DNA of 64,000 nucleotides from Nymphaea colorata (lineage: Eukaryota; Streptophyta; Magnoliopsida; Nymphaeales; Nymphaeaceae), in NCBI RefSeq assembly GCF_008831285.2, contig NC_045149.1, positions 12,714,629 to 12,778,628 on the forward strand, given 5' to 3'. The notes beneath the pieces were generated by a model. It saw only the letters and a program-made list of their open reading frames with translations. It was not told the DNA's origin and searched no databases. Positions 22,376-33,216 of this stretch are shown piece by piece; position 1 is the first letter of the stretch; each line of letters begins with the position of its first letter. A program made the translations under genes and the position numbers.

Positions 22376-22667
22376 GTTTTGAAATTGAATTTGGAATTTT
22401 CATATAACCACATGAAACTTGTCTAACCACTAGCAAGAAAAAAAAATATAAGAGACCAAAATGATAAACATATAGCATGGAATAGGGAACGGAGGAACCG
22501 TCTTTTGTGATTAAATGGTCGGACCTCCTCGCATCTAGACCAATGCTTGGGCGTCTTCTCTATCCACCAGGACCCCATTCCGTGGTCCCGCAAATGGGAT
22601 GTGGATTTTGTTTGACTTTAAAAATTTGAAGGACTAGTTGACACAACTCCATCACCAGAGGAAGTTG

Positions 22668-23095
22668 GTTATCAGATTGAGTTGCGTGCACACTTCAGGT
22701 GTGCACCAAAAACGGTAGCTAGTATTTTTGAAATTTTTATAAAATAATTGCTAGTTTAAACTTTTTCTAACTTCTTCACAATCCATTTTCACCCTCTTAA
22801 TTTTTTTTTTTTTAATTTTAATGGGAGCATTTTGGTCAGCACAGTCTTGTGCATAATTTTACGTGCACAAGGCTGTGCACATAATCCACCAGAGTGAGTT
22901 GCACCAATATAGAGCATGTACCCTCAGAAAAGTGAGAATTGGAGTATTTTAGAAAGCTTAAAAAAAATGTCCTTTTTGGGCATTTAGCTTTTTATTATAA
23001 TTTTTATCTTTACAAAAGAATATTTTCCTTCTATATTTAGAAGTATTATGGTCATTGTATAGAATTTTTCTGTGTACACTATCGTGCATATAACC
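22668..23095. repeat. Two copies of the dispersed 'ggttat' repeat
   Basis: 22,668-22,890 starts tggttatcagattgagttgcgtgcacac and ends gtgcacataatcc, inverted to its start. 22,980-23,095 repeats only the right part (ctatatttagaagtattatggtcattg..gtgcatataacca). Both match 17,890-18,145. Class unknown. Confidence 0.4.
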
Positions 23096-23394
23096 AGCTT
23101 TGCCCTACACAGCCAAAGGTTATAGCTCAGGCTAAGAAAAATAAGTGGAGACCATAGGGGAGATAGCCAGGTCATGGAAAGGGCCATCTTGAAATAATCC
23201 TATTGGCATTCATTTCCATAATAATGTTTTGACCTTTTTTTTTAGATGAGTTCTTAGTCGATCTTATGTAAAATTGCATAAGCATTTTGAAGTCCAGAAA
23301 AGGGTGAAACATCACTCCTATTAATTGAAAACACAAATGCTCATTTCGGATCCGGGTGGAGGGAAGAGAGAGGGATCAAAGAGACTTGTTGTGT

Positions 23395-23522
23395 CAGTGG
23401 TGGAGTTACATATGGGTTGGTGTGACACAATAGTGTCTTAATATTTATTTATTTTCATATTAACGTCATAAAGATTTCCTTTATATATATATATATATAT
23501 ATATATTGTGGCCCTACCACTG
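23395..23522. mobile_element. Small hAT-like MITE, degenerate copy 5
   Basis: Begins cagtggtggagttac, as in the copy at 16,796, and ends ggccctaccactg. It contains a (TA)12 tract at 23,482-23,506. Its flanks (tgttgtgt and ctgatgca) do not match as a duplication, so it is placed here by its ends only. Confidence 0.5.
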
Positions 23523-23854
23523 CTGATGCATGAAAGAAGACCACCTATTCGTGCACGCATTGCCTAAGGAAGGCAGTTCCTTAAACGCTACATGTCTTTG
23601 TCGACCAAGATAGAGAAAATGCAAACCCTATGCATCGACTCTCCTGCATGAGAGAGGGAGAGAGAGAGAAAGAGAGGGAGAGCCAACCCCTTTCCTTTCT
23701 TTCCCTTTTAGAAGGGCCAAGGAGATCGGAAAATAGGCAGTGAATGCTCACAATTTGAACCATCCAATCGATGCAGATCAGACGATTTCATAATTCCATT
23801 CACTTATGGCCACAAAGCATTATGGCAAATACCACTTGCTCGTTTTATTAGGAT

Positions 23855-23858
<4 letters not shown>

Positions 23859-23893
<35 letters not shown>
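23859..23893. repeat. (TA)n microsatellite
   Basis: About 16 TA units. Confidence 0.95.
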
Positions 23894-23907
23894 GTAACTC
23901 TGGCTAT

Positions 23908-23995
23908 CCACATTTACCCAACGGTCTAACCAAGGCTGTTCATATGATGCTCCACATTTACCCAACCGTCTAACCAAGGCTGTTCATATGATGCT
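23908..23995. repeat. Tandem duplication of 44 bases
   Basis: The unit ccacatttacccaac(g/c)gtctaac..catatgatgct occurs at 23,908-23,951 and 23,952-23,995 with one difference, followed by a further partial atatgatgct. Confidence 0.9.
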
Positions 23996-24503
23996 ATATG
24001 ATGCTGATGAATGGTTGAGAAAAAAACATAAATATAAAAAAGTGAATTAATAATAGAAGATGTTAACCGCCCATCATGCTGGATCAAGTGGTCTTGCTTA
24101 GATGGTGGGGTGGGGTGACTCTAAAAAGCTAGAGTACTATTTAATTTTTTTATATGATCATAGAATTGTGACGCCAAGGTTTTGATGCCATCTGTAGACA
24201 TCAAATGAGGGCCCTTTTATCTTTTTGATAGAGGGCTATGGTTTGATTTTTTTTTACTAGTTACTTTTTCCTTTTATTTTTTTTATTTGTTAATGTTTGT
24301 TTGTGATCGTGGAATGGAAAAGGGGAACAAGAAAGGAAGAAAAAGGGGCAGGGGCTTCTTCCCCTCTCGCCGGTCCATGGCGGCACCCAGGCCATCAGCT
24401 AGCGGATTTGTGGTGCCCAGCTGTCGGCCGGCGCCACCCAGTGGTCACCCACTTACGGGTGACTCCGGCTAATGGCATGAGCACTGCCGTTGGCTTGCAA
24501 AAC

Positions 24504-24567
24504 GGGGAGAAACTCCTCCACCTTTCCTCCCTAACATTAGGGAAGAAAAGGGGAGTAGTTTCTCCCC
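24504..24567. repeat. 64-base inverted repeat
   Basis: The left arm ggggagaaactcctccacc pairs with the right arm ending ggagtagtttctcccc, and the inner part (tttcctcccta..tagggaagaaaa) also pairs, leaving a short loop. It may be part of a larger degenerate element. Confidence 0.75.
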
Positions 24568-25517
24568 CTTCCGCTGGCCGCCGGTGGTTAGGTCCAAGAG
24601 TCGACTTGGTAACTCAGTTAAGTTAGTTCGTAAATTTTTATAGTGCATTCTTTTTACAAGTAGATGAAGAAGGTAAGCCTGTGAAGACTTTACAATTGAT
24701 TTTTTCATCAACTAAATATGAAATACATATAAGTATTTTCACATATGTAGTAAGTTCATAACTCAAAAAATAACAAACTTTAATATTTAATAATGTACAA
24801 CAAAAAGAACATGTAAAGGACTCGACAGGCCCCCAGTAGTGACCCAATAAATGGATGATCTTAACAGACTCGAGCAACTTGCGACTAGAATCGATGAATT
24901 TGCCAAATACGGTGCGGGGGTATGAAAGAACTTTGTTGGTGAGTGCTTGAGGTGGATTTTGACATGAGGATGAAGCTGAGGCAAACTTGGGGACTGCTTC
25001 CAAAATAGTTAAGGTGACGGAGGACATGAGATCACAAGAAAAGTTTCCGATTTGACTAGCTAATCACCTTTACGTCACAAGCAACCTTTCTATCTGATCT
25101 TTTTTGTTTTTTAAAGAAGGCTGGGGTTCGGTAGATCTTGGCAAGATTATATTGAAAAGTACACTTCTGATGCTAACCTCTTGACCTTATGGACCTTTCA
25201 AGGGTCCACAAGGGTGAGGGCCAGGTACCAATTCTTGGATTTTGTGGGAAGAAGAGAACCTTTGCCTATGCTCATTAAAAATTCAGACCTTAATTTATAA
25301 TTCTCATAACTGAGGATGAATACATCGATTGTGACCTTTTTAACTAAAATGTTGCATGTTTTTCTTTTGGGCTTGCGCCTCCTTGCGTAACTTTATACGT
25401 CAAACATCAAAGGGTGGGCATCGTGCCAGTACTCAACTGACTCTGTCAGATAATTATTTAAATTATTATTTTATAAAAAATATATGTTTTTATTGTAATT
25501 AATTGTAATTATATGTC

Positions 25518-25520
<3 letters not shown>

Positions 25521-25587
<67 letters not shown>
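25521..25587. repeat. (TAA)22 microsatellite
   Basis: 67 bases of uninterrupted taa/aat repeat, about 22 units. Confidence 0.97.
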
Positions 25588-26047
25588 CTGTCCGGGTAGC
25601 CCATGCTCAAAGCTGCCTACACATGGACAATTTTGATCATGAGATAAATTCCGTGGACAAATGGAGGTTTTCCATATTCAACCCTTCTTTATGTGCTGCT
25701 TACGTGCTCATTTTAATCGTATACTTTGTTACAACTGTAAGAATTCCTCACTCTCGTGGCCATAGAAGTGCAAACAAGGCGAACTAGAAAGCAAATGAAA
25801 CAAAGAAAATAAAAAAAAGAATAGAGAAAGAGAAAGGGAATTAGGGCAAATCACAATCAATCAATCTTCATTCTAATCTCAAATAAATCACATGTAACTT
25901 TTAAATAGGGTTTTTTCTAAACAATTAGGAACTTTTGGATCCCAAACAGAAACTAAATAAGATGTCCAATCCAACACAATTAAATTAAATAAACGCAGTT
26001 AAAATGAAATTAAAATAGATCGATGCCAAAACCATCCCAGTTGCAGT

Positions 26048-26503
26048 TAGGGCTGCACACGAGCCAAGTCGAGCCCAAGCTTGGCCAGGTTGAGCTCGAC
26101 TCGGCTCAAAAAACTCGAGATCAGCTTGAACTCGACTTATGCTCGTTATAGGAAGCTCGAGCTTGACTCAACTACACAAAATCGAGCTCAAACTTGACTC
26201 ATTTAACCAATTTATCTAGTTTAGCATTAACTCGTGTAAGCATTAACTCGTTCAACTCGTGTAAGTATTAACTCGGGTAACTTGTGAAACAGGTTTTGGC
26301 AATATTATATAGAGTACCGGTATGCAAGTTGAGTCAAGTATAAATGAGTCGAGTTCTAAAAACTCGAAGTCAACTAATTTATCGTTTCAAGTATCTTTGT
26401 AAGCTCGAACTCTTCTTGTTTATAAACGAGTTGAGCATGAACCGAGTTTTTTCGAGCGAGTTCAAGTCGAACCCGAGTTAGCTCGGCTCGTTGTGCAGCC
26501 CTA
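26048..26503. mobile_element. hAT MITE rich in GAGCTCGA motifs, 456 bp
   Basis: Starts tagggctgcacacgagcc and ends ggctcgttgtgcagcccta, a terminal inverted repeat with one extra base. The 8-bp flanks gttgcagt (26,040-26,047) and cttgcagt (26,504-26,511) differ by one. The interior resembles the element at 19,418. No protein. Confidence 0.85.
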
Positions 26504-28489
26504 CTTGCAGTCAAGTAATTGCTGGGGGTTAGTCCTTCTACCTTTACTAGAGACAAAAAAATTGTACAAGGGGAAGATCGATGGGGGCAAAATCACCAAT
26601 CTTCACAAATGAGGGGAAACTAACAGTTGACTCAACCCTTCAAAAACAAAAACAAAAAACTAAAGACCATAAACAAGTATGGCTACTATGCCGCACAAAA
26701 AATCTCTTCAGCTGAGCACATGTGATTCTTCACAAAAAGGCCTAGCTCCATGATCGCAGGGCCCCTATTAATCTTCATTTCCCCCCATAATCCTTATGAT
26801 ATCCCAATAGATTTATAGAATAATCAGTTCTCCCTAAAAAATTATGTCTTTTCTCCTTGAGCAAAACAGCAGCTCACACCTTACCCATACTACAGCTGAT
26901 CGCGGCAACTTGAATCGACATTAATAATTAAGCTCGACATGGTTGACGTTAATAATCAAGCTCGACATGGTCGACATGAATAAATAAGCTCTCACTCAGG
27001 GGAGCTTTGATGTCTTCAAAATAAAGTCCCGTTCTCAGCCAAATATCTACTGTGACTGCTGAATCTCTATTCCATCTGACATTGGAGAAATATTCCACAC
27101 AAGATTTCCAAAACTCATGTTTCATAACTGACATTGACTTGTTACCTCCTTCATGGAACAGATGGTTCAAGTGTCACCAGAGTCTCCAACAAGTGATAAG
27201 GAAAGCAATTTTCCAACATTTGTGCCTCCATTTACCATGAATCTGCACTAGCATCCACCTTTTGATCTCAACGGAAATATCACAGTGCAGGATTTTGGAC
27301 CGACCAAATTTGGAGACAATTCAATGCCACACTATCTTTGCCCCTCTGCATCCAATGATAATGTGATGTTTGATTCCAAAGCTTCCCTGCAAAACAAACA
27401 ACGATTAGCAAGAAAAACACCCATTTTTTGGGTTCAGTCAAGAGTAGGCAGCCTCCCTTTTCACACAAGATAGGTGTACCACTAGTTTCTAGAGGGACCT
27501 TCACCTTTCTAGATGTTAACATGCGACAATTCCTTTCTCTCCCCCATCCTACATTTCTTTAAGATCTCACCCGCACAAAAGGCACCATGGCAGTTATCCC
27601 TCCGTATGAACATGTCTTCATTACTACCAAGAGGAACTCTCTCCACTTCATTTCTGACTAAATCAATGATGGGATTGACACTCTCCCCTGATTCACTATA
27701 GATAGATATCATCACTTGTACATTGATACCAATACCTCCTTCAAGAAGGCCATAATCTAAGCTACTAGCTCTAGAGGTAAGTATGTCCCCATTTCAATGG
27801 TATAGCCAAAGCTTGCTCTTCTTATCATTTTCAATTTTCCGTTTCACCTCGTCCTTCAACCAGTCTCATCCCCATATCAAACCATTTCACCAAGCTGTCT
27901 CCCAGACTGGCTTACCCAAGGTCCAAAGATCATTAGCCCTAAGTTACTTGTCTTTATACAAGTCAGCCCACAACCCATTATGCAGCATAAGTCTAGAACA
28001 CCTACTAGCTAGAAGCTCTGTTGCTATCTGCAAGCTTTTGAAGCCCAACTCCCCCTTTATCAGAGGGAAAGAAAAGTCTGTCTCACTTAACATAATGACT
28101 GTGTCGGACGCTATCACTCTCATTCCAGAAAAACCTCATGCACATTTTTTAAATTTACCTCATCACTAATGTGGGCAGTCTAAAAACCTTCATTCAGTAG
28201 TGGGGGAGAGTCTAGAGAACATACTTTATAAGAGAGGGTTCCTGCAAAAGATAGCATTTTGGCTTTCCAAATAGCTAACCATTTTGCCATATTTTGGATC
28301 AGTGGGCCCACACAATTCCTTTGTAAGCTTTCCGATGAATAGGGGAACGCCAAGATAATTAGTTGGAAGCACACCAAAAGGCCAGTGGAGGATTCTCCTC
28401 AAATCCTCTGCCTGACACCCTATAGTCTTCATATGATACAACTCAGATGTCTTCATTAACCTTCATACCAGCCAACTGCACAAAAAGGT

Positions 28490-29416
28490 CCAAAACCTTT
28501 TTAATAGAAGTGAAAGATGAAAGATCTCATGTTGGCTTTGGTGATCATAAAGACCTTATCTGCAAACATAATGGCAGCAGCTTCCTTTCTAGCTCTATGA
28601 AGTCTGGGGACTTGGATGCTCTTACATTGAACCTCCATTTGAAAAAGTCGTTCATTTAACATCTTCATAACAATAATAAAGAGATATGGGGACATCAGAT
28701 CTTCCTGACAGAGTCCTCCATTCCCTATAAAACTATCATTGAGCTTCCCATTGACAATAGCCTCATAGGTGACCTACTGTACACACATCATGACATGCTC
28801 AATCCTAGATGGATAGAAGCCAAGAAGGAGCAAGTTGCCTTGCAAGAATGACCAAGAAACTCTATCACAAGCTTTCAAAAGGACAAGCTTCAAACAACAA
28901 CTTCCTTTTCCACCAAAACTTATCTGCATTAATAATCTCATTAGCCCATAAGGTGTGATCTTGGATATGCGTACCTTTCATGAAAGCTGCTTGGTTAGTT
29001 TGGATGAGTCGGTCCAGAAAAACTCTCATGTAGTGCACCATGATTTTGGATATAATTTTGTATATCTTATTACAAAGGGATATGAGTCTAAAGTGATCCA
29101 CCCTCTTAGTATTTGATTTTGTTGCTATCAAGCATATCATAGTGTGATTGACACTACAAACCATCTTACCCTTGAGAAAGGAGTACTGAACAACTCGGCT
29201 AAGATCATTACCAATAATGGCCCAGCACTCTTGATAAAAGTAGTTTGAGAATCCATCTGGCCTAGCAGCACTGTCCTTATCAATGGACTTTACCGCCTTA
29301 TGAATTTCCGCAAAGGAAACTGGTCTGAGAAGTATATCATTTTCCTTATTGCTAACCATCTCTCCTTCCTCAATGCCATAAAAAAAGCTCCCTGCAGCCA
29401 CATCTGACACAAGCAA
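28490..29416 (-). pseudogene. LINE reverse transcriptase remnant
   Basis: Reading leftward: SAARPDGFSNYFYQECWAIIGNDL, then VNHTMICLIATKSNTKRVDHFR, ISLCNKIYKIISKIMVHYMR and QTNQAAFMKGTHIQDH. These are the standard L1 RT blocks (KxPGPDGF, RPISLCN, QxAFxxGRxIxDN). Further down come GGLCQEDLMSPYLFIIVMKML and MFADKVFMI, where the catalytic F/YADD has become FADK. Several stops and frameshifts. Inactive. Confidence 0.88.
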
Positions 29417-29632
29417 ATTGTGGAAGTAATCTGTGCAAACATATCAGATTTGATACTCCTCATGAAGAGTTACACCGTCCACTTCTAACACTTTGATGTT
29501 TCTTTTAGCCAGCCTACTATTGGCTATAACATATATTATTATCTCCTTCGGCCAGCCATCTAATGCGGGACCTCTCCCTCCAGACTGCCTCTTCCATGAG
29601 GAGCACATTTTTTAGCTCATTCCTCACATAGT

Positions 29633-32033
29633 TGTTTGTTTCCCCAATAATTTTTGGTTTTTGGAGTGCTATAGAAAAATGAGTTTTTGTTTTGAAATGA
29701 AAGAGAAAGGGACTCGCCCATCGGTAAGAAGATTGATCGTTCCCAGTGCCTTTACCAAGGGTAATTAATCTAATGGTTATGCTTATGTTTGATGCATTTA
29801 GTTTTTGCTTAGACTTTTTTTTCATCCTAAATGCGGTGCAGTGTTTGAGAAAATATTGAAGACTTGATGTTTCAAATTTTCGAGAAAGTTTTTGAAGAAT
29901 CATTTGAGAGTATAAGGCGCTTTGATTTGGAAAAATCTTGAATTGGAAAATTTTTACAAATATTGTTTGGAAACATTTGAAGATTACCTTTTAAATCCAA
30001 TTTAGTGTTCTCTTAATAAGTTAAGTATGTTTAAGACTTTGCTATAATTCATTTGCTAGCAAGCTAGAGCTCTATATGTACATATATATACATATGGATA
30101 CATATAATAAAGCTTGTTAAAAGGAAATAAAATAAAATCGAGAGGGAGAAGAAGATTTTAGAAAGAAAGAGGGAGATATTTTAAAATGGAATACACATAT
30201 ATATATTTTTATATATACGTGTATTCCATGAAGGACAATACACACATACGTATAACATGTATATATATATATATGTTCATGAAAGTTAAAATAAAGAAAT
30301 GACTTGAAAATATTCAACTTCAATTTTTATGTATGCCGGAGATGAATTTGGATTCATGCAAGAGCCGAAGCTAAGTCTTCAAGTCTCATTAGAGGGGGTT
30401 GTTGTTTTCAAAAATCTTTTGGAAAATACGATTCTAAATATTTTTGTATATGAATATGAAAAACAATATTAGTTTGTTGGCTGCAAGAGGATATATTTCT
30501 TCCACCATTGGGCATGTTAGAAAATCAAACATACATGAAATGAAGAGCAACATAGGAAAACACTCATTGGGGTCCCTAATCGTGTGATTAGAAAAGAAAC
30601 TAAGCGTGAGAATAACATGAATAATGCATATCACCATGTAGAAATTCGTGAGAGGCTTTATCGGGTTGGACAAGTCCCAGCCTCAAAAATCAACACAAGA
30701 ATAAACAAATCCCAACCCAAGCACTCATTTTCGCCCTGCATTTGCTCATTGTTTAAGGAAAATTAATAGATCATGCATAAGCATCATTTCAAGCATAAAC
30801 AATGAGTAGAACAATATAACAAACATATTTTTGGAAATAAATGAAGAAATGGAATTTGGTTCGCCTTGATCATAATCCCAGTGCACTTAAGATATAGCTC
30901 TCGACTCCAGATTAGGACATCATTAGAGCTTTCTTACTTGGCCATGGGGAGGTAACAAGGCGAAACAAAAAGTGAAAATGAAATGAGAACTACACACCTC
31001 TAATATTTTCTCATGCTCTCTTGAAGAGTTGGAACATGGAGAACCTTGCTTCCAAGGTTGGAGGAGAAGAAAGAATTCCAAAGGAAATTCAAAAATTTCA
31101 AGTGAGGAAGCATTAGAGGTTCCTCCATGGTTGGCTCATGCTCAAGAAGGAGGATTGAGGGGGTATTTATAAAGAGTTTTGGAGCCAAAATTCATTTTTT
31201 TTTTTTGAATTTGACAAGAATTTCATACACATTTCAACTATTTTTGAATGGGATTGGCCACTAGACCTGCAAACACCCTTTGGGGTGTGGGCAAGGCTAA
31301 TGCCCACCCAGCCAGGCCAAAATTGCCCGCCCAAGGGGTGGTTTTTGACCAAGAAAGGGGGTTTGTCTGCACAGGCCCTGTCTCAGCACGGTAGGCACTG
31401 CACTGATGCGCACGGCAGCGCATGATGCGTTGCCGTGCGCAACGTGTGAGTGCGCTCTCGCATGGCACACAAACGCACGCTCGCACAGCTCACGTTTGTG
31501 CCACTGCGCATCACGCTTGTGTGCACATGCGCGCTGCTTTGTTTGTTTAAAAAAAACAAAACAAATAAATAATAACAATGAAAAGCTGCCTATACAAGAA
31601 GCACACAACCTTTTTTTATTTAAAATATAAAAAAATGGTTTTTGTTAAAAATGGGCGGCCGACTCTGTTTTGGGAGACTACGAGTCATTTTGAATCCGGA
31701 TTCGGTTCAATTGGTTGCCGACACATTCTAGTGAGTGATTTAAGCTCAAAAACACATTTTGGCACGAGAGTGAAGCATAAAACAAAGTGATTTAAGACTT
31801 GGGTTTTGCATTTAATTCGGATCCGACAGTTGGATTTTGGGTTTGAACCTCGCTTCTAAAGTTGGGTATTGAATTTGAATTTTGTGTTTAGGGTTTAGAA
31901 ATTCAATTGGGATTGAATAGTCACGAATTTATTTTGGGTTTAGGATTGGGCTTAAGACCGTGGAATTAAATCCAGATGAAATAATTGTAAAAATGAAATA
32001 CACCTCTTTTTGGAAAAATTTGGGGTGATGACA
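29633..32033 (-). repeat. Solo LTR, family B, 2,401 bp, TSD ATAGT
   Basis: In its own (minus) orientation it starts TGTCATCACCCC at 32,033 and ends CAAACA at 29,633. It is flanked by ATAGT at 29,628-29,632 and 32,034-32,038. No internal region is present, so it is a recombined solo LTR. A TATA box (tttataaatac on the minus strand, near 31,160-31,172) sits about 870 bases from its start. It contains a strongly GC-rich patch near 31,380-31,530 (cgcacggcagcgcatgatgcg). It is homologous to 36,733-38,262 on the plus strand. Confidence 0.92.
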
Positions 32034-32490
32034 ATAGTGCTCCTCATTTAGAGCATCAATCTCACACTGCTCCACCCTATTCCTACACTCCTCCAACCTA
32101 TAATTTAGCCTCCCAACCTTATCATATAATAAGCCAAACCTCTTTTTGTTCCACCTCTGTGTAGAGCACGTCTAACACACCCCAGCATTTTAAGGAATCG
32201 GATCATGGGGCACCCTGACACATTCCTTTGCCATTCATGGCGAATAAGGTCCAGTCCTTCATGATGCATCAACCAAGGTTTGAAGAAACAAAAAGGATTT
32301 CACCCTCCACCACCCCTAGAGAGTGGAAGGCTCTGGAAGATCAGAGCGCTTTGATCAGAACTCGCCATAGTGTAGACTTTGAAAGAGCCCTCCTCTCCAA
32401 ACTCCATCTGCCACTGATCATTGAGAAAGCACCAATCAGGCTTATATTGCACAGCGTCAAGAATTTTTCCACTTGAACCAGCTCCATTGC

Positions 32491-33216
32491 ATACTCACTG
32501 AAACTTATTGCTCTCTCACATGAGAATCCCTAACCAAATCGTGAAGTTAATTTGCTAATGAAACCATTTATTTTTATCAGAATGAAACATGTATTTTAAA
32601 AAGAAAAAAATAAAGTAATTATGGAGTGTTACATTTTGTATGACATAAACCCATCTTATTTGTATTATTGTGGTAAGCTCCTAAGCTTTGAACTAACAAG
32701 TGCAAGTTTCAGACATGAATTTTTTTGTCACAAGATGACAATGAAGGATTTAGCAATTACCATTATTTCAAGCAGGGCAAAGGCAAAAATTCTTGGTTGA
32801 GTGACATTAATTTAAAAAACACTTAGACACTTCAAGTAAATAGCAAATTTATTAAAGGGACCATACATAAATAAGTAATTGCTTGAGGGGCACCATTTAT
32901 ATAAATATGCAAATGTTTTGGGTCAACCAGTATATAATAAATAAAACCCATGGGGGCTGCGTAGGCAACTGCCTACATAAAACCACATGTAGCTCTGGCG
33001 TTGATTTCAAGGATGACTTGAAGCAATACATAAGAAAGAGACTCTGAAAATGAAGGCATTTGATTGTTCCAGATCCCAGATTTGGGGATGGTCTGGTATA
33101 CTGGCCATCAGAAATCCATTGTCATGTTAAACTGCTCTGAGGATATAACATAGCTAGTTGGCCTAAGGAACATGCAGATGATTTGCCGTTAAATTACTTC
33201 TTGTATGTGCTATTTT
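32491..33216. other. Intergenic DNA, nothing assigned
   Basis: AT-rich sequence between the truncated LINE and the next gypsy LTR, with no recognised ends or coding potential. Confidence 0.5.

Larger units (their letters stand above)
24000..26047. other. Intergenic DNA, no gene recognised
   Basis: It contains a GC-richer island at about 24,290-24,600 with a 64-base inverted repeat and an AAT microsatellite. Open frames in the island read through low-complexity or GC-rich sequence and match no family I know. Confidence 0.5.
26950..32490 (-). mobile_element. L1-type LINE, 5'-truncated, split by a solo LTR
   Basis: The minus strand shows, from right to left, the linker between endonuclease and RT (32,039-32,470 and 29,517-29,627), an L1-type reverse transcriptase (28,490-29,416) and a degenerate C-terminal region with a Cys-rich zf-RVT-like block (CLFCREA near 27,380). 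The endonuclease is absent, so the element is 5'-truncated near 32,490. The inserted LTR (29,633-32,033) is not part of it, and the LINE frame resumes on both sides of that insertion. The 3' end is unclear, perhaps 26,600-26,950; no poly-A tail seen. Confidence 0.8.

Noticed and set aside
24297-24626. GC-rich open frame as a gene
   Set aside because: Overlapping frames, contains a palindrome, and no recognisable domain.
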